Origin: Dehalococcoidia bacterium CG2_30_46_19
GTDB lineage: Bacteria > Chloroflexota > Dehalococcoidia > GIF9 > AB-539-J10
Direction of reading: 5' to 3'
Assembly (NCBI GenBank): GCA_001872925.1
Contig: MNYD01000066.1
Location: 1 to 9,219, forward strand
DNA length: 9,219 bases
This document shows positions 5,765-9,219 of the stretch, piece by piece. The position numbers and the translations under genes are program-made. Under the pieces are notes generated by a model. It searched no databases, was not told the DNA's origin, and saw nothing but the letters and a program-made list of their open reading frames with translations. Within the stretch, counting starts at the first letter, position 1. Each line of letters begins with the position of its first letter.

Positions 5765-7159
5765 CTACTCTTCCCTCATCTTCTTAGCTTTTTCCACCGC
5801 TTCGTCAATAGTGCCTACCAGCCAGAAGGCAGCCTCAGGAAGGTCATCATGCTTCCCTTCCAAAATTTCCTTGAAGCCGCGCACTGTTTCCTTAATAGGC
5901 ACATATTTACCGGGAATGCCGGTAAATTGCTCAGCGACATGAAACGGCTGCGAACAGAACCTCTGGATGCGACGAGCACGATGCACGGTAAGCTTATCCT
6001 CCTCGCTTAATTCCTCCATACCCAAAATGGCGATGATATCCTGCAGCTCTTTATATCGCTGTAATGTCCGTTGTACCCCTCGAGCCACCTGATAGTGTTC
6101 CTCACCGACAATAGCGGGGTCAAGTATTCTCGATGTTGAAGTTAACGGGTCAACAGCGGGGTATATACCCAACTCAGCGATAGACCGCTCCAAAGCAACA
6201 ACAGCATCAAGATGACCATAGGTAGCCACAATGCCGGGGTCAGTATAGTCATCAGCAGGCACATAAATAGCCTGAAAGGAGGTGATTGACCCCTTTTTGG
6301 TAGTGGTAATCCTCTCCTCCAGTTCACCAACATCGGTGCCCAATGTCGGCTGGTATCCCACCGCTGAGGGCATGCGCCCGAGAAGAGCTGATAATTCCAT
6401 ATTGGCTAGGACATAGCGATATATGTTATCGATAAACAAAAGGACATCCTGCCCCTCAACATCGCGGAAATACTCCGCCATGCTCACAGCGGTTAATCCC
6501 ACCCGAGAGCGAACGCCAGGGCTTTCATTCATCTGTCCAAAGACAAGAACGGTCCTGTCTATAACCCCCGACCGCTGCATCTCCAGCCACAAGTCGTTGC
6601 CTTCACGTGACCTTTCACCTATACCGGCAAAAACGGAAAAACCACCGTGCTCAGTGGCGATGTTACGAATCAGCTCCATAATGATAACCGTCTTGCCTAC
6701 GCCAGCACCACCATACGCCCCAACCTTTCCCCCTCTGGTGAAAGGAGTGATTAAGTCCATAACCTTGAGCCCCGTCTCCAACATTTGAGGAGTTGCTTCC
6801 TGTTCCTCTAAAGAAGGTGAGGGGCGGTGAATAGGATATCTCTGCTCCGCTTTCACCTCACCAAGTCCATCCAGGGGTTCACCGAAAACATTGAATAGCC
6901 TCCCCAGGGTTGCTCTTCCAACAGGCACGGTAATTGGAGTTCCCATATCGATAGCCTCAGCTCCTCGTGCCAAACCATCGGTAGGAGTTAAGGCGACACC
7001 ACGGACCCAGTTATTGCCAACATGATGCTGAACCTCAACAACAACTTTGCCCCCATCCATGGGAATCTCTATGCCATTATTTATCGCCGGCAATTCATCA
7101 GGGGGGAACTCCATATCAACCACTGTGCCGATGATTTGAACTACTTTACCTTTTGCCAT
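5765..7159 (-). CDS. atpD: ATP synthase F1 subunit beta (catalytic)
   Basis: Beta carries the three catalytic sites of F1. This 464-residue protein has the P-loop GGAGVGKT (150-157), the catalytic Glu182 in AGIGERSREGNDL, Walker B DVLLFIDN with Asp244, ALLGRMPSAVGYQPTL (258-273), and a DELSEED-type contact loop written EELSEED (382-388). All catalytic residues are present and length is normal (about 460-480). NIYRYVLANMELSAL and YTDPGIVATYGHLDA differ from the common FRFTQAGSEVSAL and TFAHLDA, a variation I associate with Chloroflexota; that is from memory. The start at 7159 has a near-perfect ribosome-binding site, AGGAGGTAATACATG. It sits between atpG (192-nt gap) and atpC (180-nt gap), both filled with repeats. 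Confidence 0.98.
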   Translation of the reverse strand: MAKGKVVQIIGTVVDMEFPPDELPAINNGIEIPMDGGKVVVEVQHHVGNNWVRGVALTPTDGLARGAEAIDMGTPITVPVGRATLGRLFNVFGEPLDGLGEVKAEQRYPIHRPSPSLEEQEATPQMLETGLKVMDLITPFTRGGKVGAYGGAGVGKTVIIMELIRNIATEHGGFSVFAGIGERSREGNDLWLEMQRSGVIDRTVLVFGQMNESPGVRSRVGLTAVSMAEYFRDVEGQDVLLFIDNIYRYVLANMELSALLGRMPSAVGYQPTLGTDVGELEERITTTKKGSITSFQAIYVPADDYTDPGIVATYGHLDAVVALERSIAELGIYPAVDPLTSTSRILDPAIVGEEHYQVARGVQRTLQRYKELQDIIAILGMEELSEEDKLTVHRARRIQRFCSQPFHVAEQFTGIPGKYVPIKETVRGFKEILEGKHDDLPEAAFWLVGTIDEAVEKAKKMREE

Positions 7160-7164
7160 GTATT

Positions 7165-7171
7165 ACCTCCT
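7165..7171 (-). promoter_or_regulatory. Strong Shine-Dalgarno site of atpD
   Basis: AGGAGGT lies 5 nt before the atpD ATG. It is the strongest ribosome-binding site seen in front of a complete gene in the window and may help give the threefold excess of beta over gamma and epsilon that the complex needs. A near copy (AGGAGGTTAATA) lies at the end of atpG. Confidence 0.8.
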
Positions 7172-7180
7172 GCCTGTTAA

Positions 7181-7210
7181 TGTCATTGCGACCCTGAACC
7201 CTTCGCTTCT
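7181..7210. repeat. Partial TCATTGCGA dispersed repeat
   Basis: TGTCATTGCGA (7181-7191) is identical to the left end of the repeat at 8292-8302, and both are soon followed by CCTGAAC (7193-7199 and 8308-8314). Only a fragment of the family is present here, 21 nt upstream of the atpD start. Confidence 0.65.
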
Positions 7211-7244
7211 TATCATTTATAGTATCCCGCATAACTTCGTATAA

Positions 7245-7291
7245 AAATCCCTCTAAATCCCCCTTTAGAAAAGGGGGAGTAAGGAGGATTT
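7245..7291. repeat. Palindromic repeat in the atpG-atpD gap
   Basis: Perfect 8-nt arms CCCCCTTT (7259-7266) and AAAGGGGG (7270-7277) flank a 3-nt loop, with outer arms AAATCC (7245-7250) and GGATTT (7286-7291). It has the form of the widely scattered AAATCC...CCCTTT palindromes of many environmental bacteria. No U-tract follows on the transcribed strand, so it is not a plain intrinsic terminator. Confidence 0.82.
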
Positions 7292-7345
7292 GACATCCCA
7301 GGAAAGCAAGTGAGATTATAAATAGTTTTGTGCCTAACTATATTA

Positions 7346-7352
7346 ACCTCCT
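7346..7352 (-). promoter_or_regulatory. Orphan Shine-Dalgarno-like site overlapping the atpG stop
   Basis: Minus-strand AGGAGGT shares its first base with the last base of the atpG TAA stop. The sequence TAAGGAGGTTAATATAG resembles the true atpD site AGGAGGTAATACATG, but no start codon follows at the right distance. It may be a relic of a once adjacent atpD start, now separated by repeats. Confidence 0.4.
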
Positions 7353-8209
7353 TAAGCCAGAGCTTCCGCTCCGCCGCTGATATCACAAATCTCCTTGGTA
7401 ATAGTCTCCTGCCGCACTTTATTCAGGGTCAGGATTAAATCTTCAATAAGCTCTTTAGCATTATCGCTGGCACTGCGCATGGCTACCATCCGTGCTGATT
7501 GCTCACAGGCGATAAGCTCAAGTATGGCATGATATACCTGCATCTCCACAAACCGGGGCAATAGCTGGTCTAAAACAGCGCCAGGGGCAGGTTCGTAAAT
7601 ATATTCCACCCTTTGTATTGGGGGTACCACTGTCGGCTCAACGGGAAGCAATGTCTCCATCACAGGTCTCTGAACCATGGTGGTGACAAAGCGGGGATAA
7701 GCAAGGTATACCTTATCAACGTCACCACTGGCATAATCATCAATAACCACCCGGGAAATAGGCAGTGTCTCCAGTAAAGTAGGACGGTCGCTGATGCCAG
7801 TGAACTCAGCACGAATATCCTGTCCATTACGAAGCATGAAGGTCCTCCCCTTTCGTCCCACCGTAATTAAAGTAACGGCAACAGTTTGCTCCAGAATGAA
7901 GTTAGCTACAAGGCGATTCAGGTTAGCATTTAAGCCACCACATAACCCACGGTCAGTAGTGATGTGAACTATAGCGATTTTGCTAACCTCCCTCTTTTGC
8001 AGTAAGGGATGAGCTTTTCCATCAACTTGTGAGTGAATAGCAAGGTCAGCGACTACCTGGCTTATTCTCTCAGCATAAGGTCGCCCTGTCATTGCCTGGT
8101 CTTGCGCCCGCCTCATCTTGGCAGTGGCAATCATCTCCATTGCCTTGCATATTTTCTGAGTCCCCTGGACACTGCGGATGCGACGACGAAGAACCTGAGT
8201 GCTAGCCAT
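7352..8209 (-). CDS. atpG: ATP synthase F1 subunit gamma
   Basis: Gamma is the central rotor shaft of F1. This 285-residue protein shows the conserved N-terminal coiled-coil helix (VLRRRIRSVQGTQKICKAMEMIATAKMRRAQ), the middle Rossmann-like part with ITTDRGLCGGLNANLNR near residues 84-100, and the C-terminal coiled-coil helix ending ARMVAMRSASDNAKELIEDL and NKVRQETITKEICDISGGAEAL. Length is standard, with no insert or deletion. The ATG at 8209 is supported by the canonical MASTQVLRRRI start; AAGGA is only 2 nt away, so ribosome binding may be weak. It follows atpA after 208 nt of repeat-rich DNA, unlike the tight spacing common in atp operons. Confidence 0.97.
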   Translation of the reverse strand: MASTQVLRRRIRSVQGTQKICKAMEMIATAKMRRAQDQAMTGRPYAERISQVVADLAIHSQVDGKAHPLLQKREVSKIAIVHITTDRGLCGGLNANLNRLVANFILEQTVAVTLITVGRKGRTFMLRNGQDIRAEFTGISDRPTLLETLPISRVVIDDYASGDVDKVYLAYPRFVTTMVQRPVMETLLPVEPTVVPPIQRVEYIYEPAPGAVLDQLLPRFVEMQVYHAILELIACEQSARMVAMRSASDNAKELIEDLILTLNKVRQETITKEICDISGGAEALA

Positions 8210-8222
8210 TATCCTTAATTAA

Positions 8223-8253
8223 AAATCCTAAATCCCAAGCTCTAAATCCTAAA
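8223..8253. repeat. AT-rich AAATCCTAAA direct repeats upstream of atpG
   Basis: AAATCCTAAA occurs at 8223-8232 and 8244-8253, separated by TCCCAAGCTCT. No reading frame or promoter was recognised in it. It looks like one more dispersed-repeat type in the atpA-atpG gap. Confidence 0.55.
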
Positions 8254-8272
8254 CAATATCAAAATTCAATGA

Positions 8273-8408
8273 GCAAAATGCAATTCCACTTTGTCATTGC
8301 GAGGAATCCTGAACGAAGTGAGGGATGACGAAGCAATCTATTTAGTTGCCCTGGGATTGCTTCGCTTCGCTCGCAATGACATGTGGGACCGGTGCTTTGC
8401 ATTTTTGC
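8273..8408. repeat. Compound inverted-repeat element in the atpA-atpG gap
   Basis: The core is an inverted repeat: TGTCATTGCGAG (8292-8303) plus GAAGCAATC (8330-8338) on the left matches the reverse complement of 8355-8381 on the right, with about 26 nt of extra sequence in the left arm. Outside it, GCAAAATGCAA (8273-8283) faces TTGCATTTTTGC (8397-8408), a second near-inverted pair. TTTGCATTT also occurs directly at 8396-8404 and 8411-8419, the latter overlapping the atpA stop. The size and shape resemble a small non-coding mobile or REP-like element, without coding capacity. Confidence 0.72.
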
Positions 8409-8417
8409 CTTTTGCAT

Positions 8418-9219
8418 TTAATATGTAGCACCTTCCTTGAACTCCTGTATTGCAGTCTTCAAAGCTTCTTCAGTTTCGGGCTTTATTTCCTTATCATCGT
8501 TGATTTTCTGTTCCAGCTCAGGATGGTTAGCCTCCATGAATCGATGTAAACTTTCTTCACCGGCAATTACTTTGTCCAAGAGCACATCGTCAAGATAGCC
8601 ATTGGTCACTGCATAGAGAATCATTACCTGTTTTCCCAAAGACATGGGGCAATATTGAGGCTGCTTTAGCACCTCGGTGATACGGCGACCACGCTCCAAC
8701 TGGTCTCTGGTAGCTTTATCCAGGTCAGCAGCACCAAACTGGGCAAAAGATTGAAGCTCGCGGAACTGAGCTAGGTCTAGCCTCAACTTACCAGCTACCT
8801 GCCTCATCGCCTTCCTTTGTGCTGAGCCACCAACTCGAGATACCGACAATCCTACATTTACTGCGGGACGAATGCCCGCATTGAATAAATCCGGCTCAAG
8901 ATAGATTTGTCCATCGGTAATGGAAATCACATTCGTAGGAATGTAAGCTGACATATCACCGGCTTGAGTTTCAATAATAGGTAAAGCAGTAAGGGAGCCG
9001 CCACCATACTCAGGGGCTAACCTGGCTGCTCTTTCCAGAAGCCGGCTATGAAGATAGAAAATATCACCAGGGTAAGCTTCCCTGCCTGGAGGGCGACGCA
9101 ACAATAGAGAAATCTGCCGGTAAGCCCAAGCATGCTTGTAAAGGTCATCATAGACAATCAAGGCATCTTTTCCTTGTTCCATAAACTCCTCACCTATAGC
9201 ACAACCGGAATAAGGAGCA
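8418..9219 (-). CDS. atpA: ATP synthase F1 subunit alpha, C-terminal part (5' end outside window)
   Basis: The frame enters from the right edge (267 codons plus 1 nt) and reads APYSGCAIGEEFMEQGKDALIVYDDL, so the ATG at 9182 is an internal methionine, not the start. About half of a typical 500-residue alpha subunit is present. Motifs include RQISLLLRRPPGREAYPGDIFYLHSRLLERAA, TNVISITDGQIYLEPDLFNAGIRPAVNVGLSVSRVGGSAQ, with the arginine finger Arg in SVSRVGG, and a helical C-terminal domain ending EEALKTAIQEFKEGATY. Alpha alternates with beta in the F1 ring and contributes that arginine to the catalytic sites. It is followed after 208 nt by atpG. The missing N-terminal half would hold the P-loop. 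Confidence 0.97.
   Translation of the reverse strand, partial: APYSGCAIGEEFMEQGKDALIVYDDLYKHAWAYRQISLLLRRPPGREAYPGDIFYLHSRLLERAARLAPEYGGGSLTALPIIETQAGDMSAYIPTNVISITDGQIYLEPDLFNAGIRPAVNVGLSVSRVGGSAQRKAMRQVAGKLRLDLAQFRELQSFAQFGAADLDKATRDQLERGRRITEVLKQPQYCPMSLGKQVMILYAVTNGYLDDVLLDKVIAGEESLHRFMEANHPELEQKINDDKEIKPETEEALKTAIQEFKEGATY

Noticed and set aside
5484..5942. Plus-strand frame of 152 codons across the atpC-atpD gap
   Set aside because: It is antisense to atpC and atpD ends and reads through the repeat mosaic (SEGLKMTGDEG-type sequence), so it is repeat and shadow translation.
7245..7291. Hairpin as an intrinsic terminator of atpG
   Set aside because: No run of T follows the stem on the minus strand, and atpD and atpC downstream need readthrough since no good promoter is seen.
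7213..7299. Small minus-strand frame reading MSNPPYSPFSKGGFRGIF
   Set aside because: It is the translation of the AAATCC/CCCTTT palindrome, a well-known source of false small proteins; no ribosome-binding site.
7315..7320. TATAAT on the minus strand upstream of atpD as an internal promoter
   Set aside because: No acceptable -35 box at 16-18 nt (ATATAG or similar); the region is AT-rich, so a lone match is weak.
8418..9182. atpA starting at the ATG at 9182
   Set aside because: The frame continues upstream to the window edge with conserved alpha-subunit sequence (APYSGCAIGEEF), so this Met is internal.
1..9219. A previously undescribed defence, mobile or biosynthetic system
   Set aside because: All complete genes belong to known families, mostly core functions; no CRISPR, toxin-antitoxin, transposase, recombinase or unknown gene cluster was seen.

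Overview
The window looks like chromosomal core DNA from a free-living bacterium, most likely a member of the Chloroflexota (Dehalococcoidia-like). This placement is an inference. It rests on the beta-subunit variant NIYRY in AtpD, the lipoprotein and MA-type peptidase style of the left half, and many short dispersed palindromes between and inside genes. No rRNA, tRNA, CRISPR array, transposase or phage gene was seen.

Layout: four genes run leftward from a divergent promoter region at about 4509-4604. They are nfi (endonuclease V), prfB (release factor 2, with a programmed +1 frameshift), a secreted HExxH gluzincin-type peptidase, and a family 5 (OppA/DppA-like) solute-binding lipoprotein that runs off the left edge. 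They are spaced by 15 nt, a 4-nt ATGA overlap and 1 nt, which fits one transcript. Rightward from the same 96-bp region runs rpsP-khpA (ribosomal protein S16 and a KH-domain RNA-binding protein), also joined by an ATGA overlap. That pair meets the end of the ATP synthase operon tail-to-tail across only 9 nt. The right half holds atpA (C-terminal part only, cut by the right edge), atpG, atpD and atpC, all on the minus strand in the classical F1 order.

How the genes work together: AtpA, AtpG, AtpD and AtpC are the alpha, gamma, beta and epsilon subunits of F1, and the Fo and delta genes would lie beyond the right edge. S16, KhpA and RF2 serve ribosome assembly, RNA binding and translation termination. 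Endonuclease V repairs deaminated bases in nucleic acid. The last two genes of the left operon encode exported proteins.

The most interesting signals are non-genic. (1) The two divergent promoters sit so close to their start codons that rpsP and nfi should be made as leaderless or nearly leaderless mRNAs, while other genes here have Shine-Dalgarno sites. (2) Dispersed palindromic repeats fill all three gaps of 180-208 bp inside the atp operon, have entered the 3' ends of rpsP and the peptidase gene as translated sequence, and supply the apparent ribosome-binding site of atpC. (3) prfB keeps a textbook autoregulatory frameshift. I found no evidence for an unknown multi-gene system; the novelty lies in how the repeats are used.
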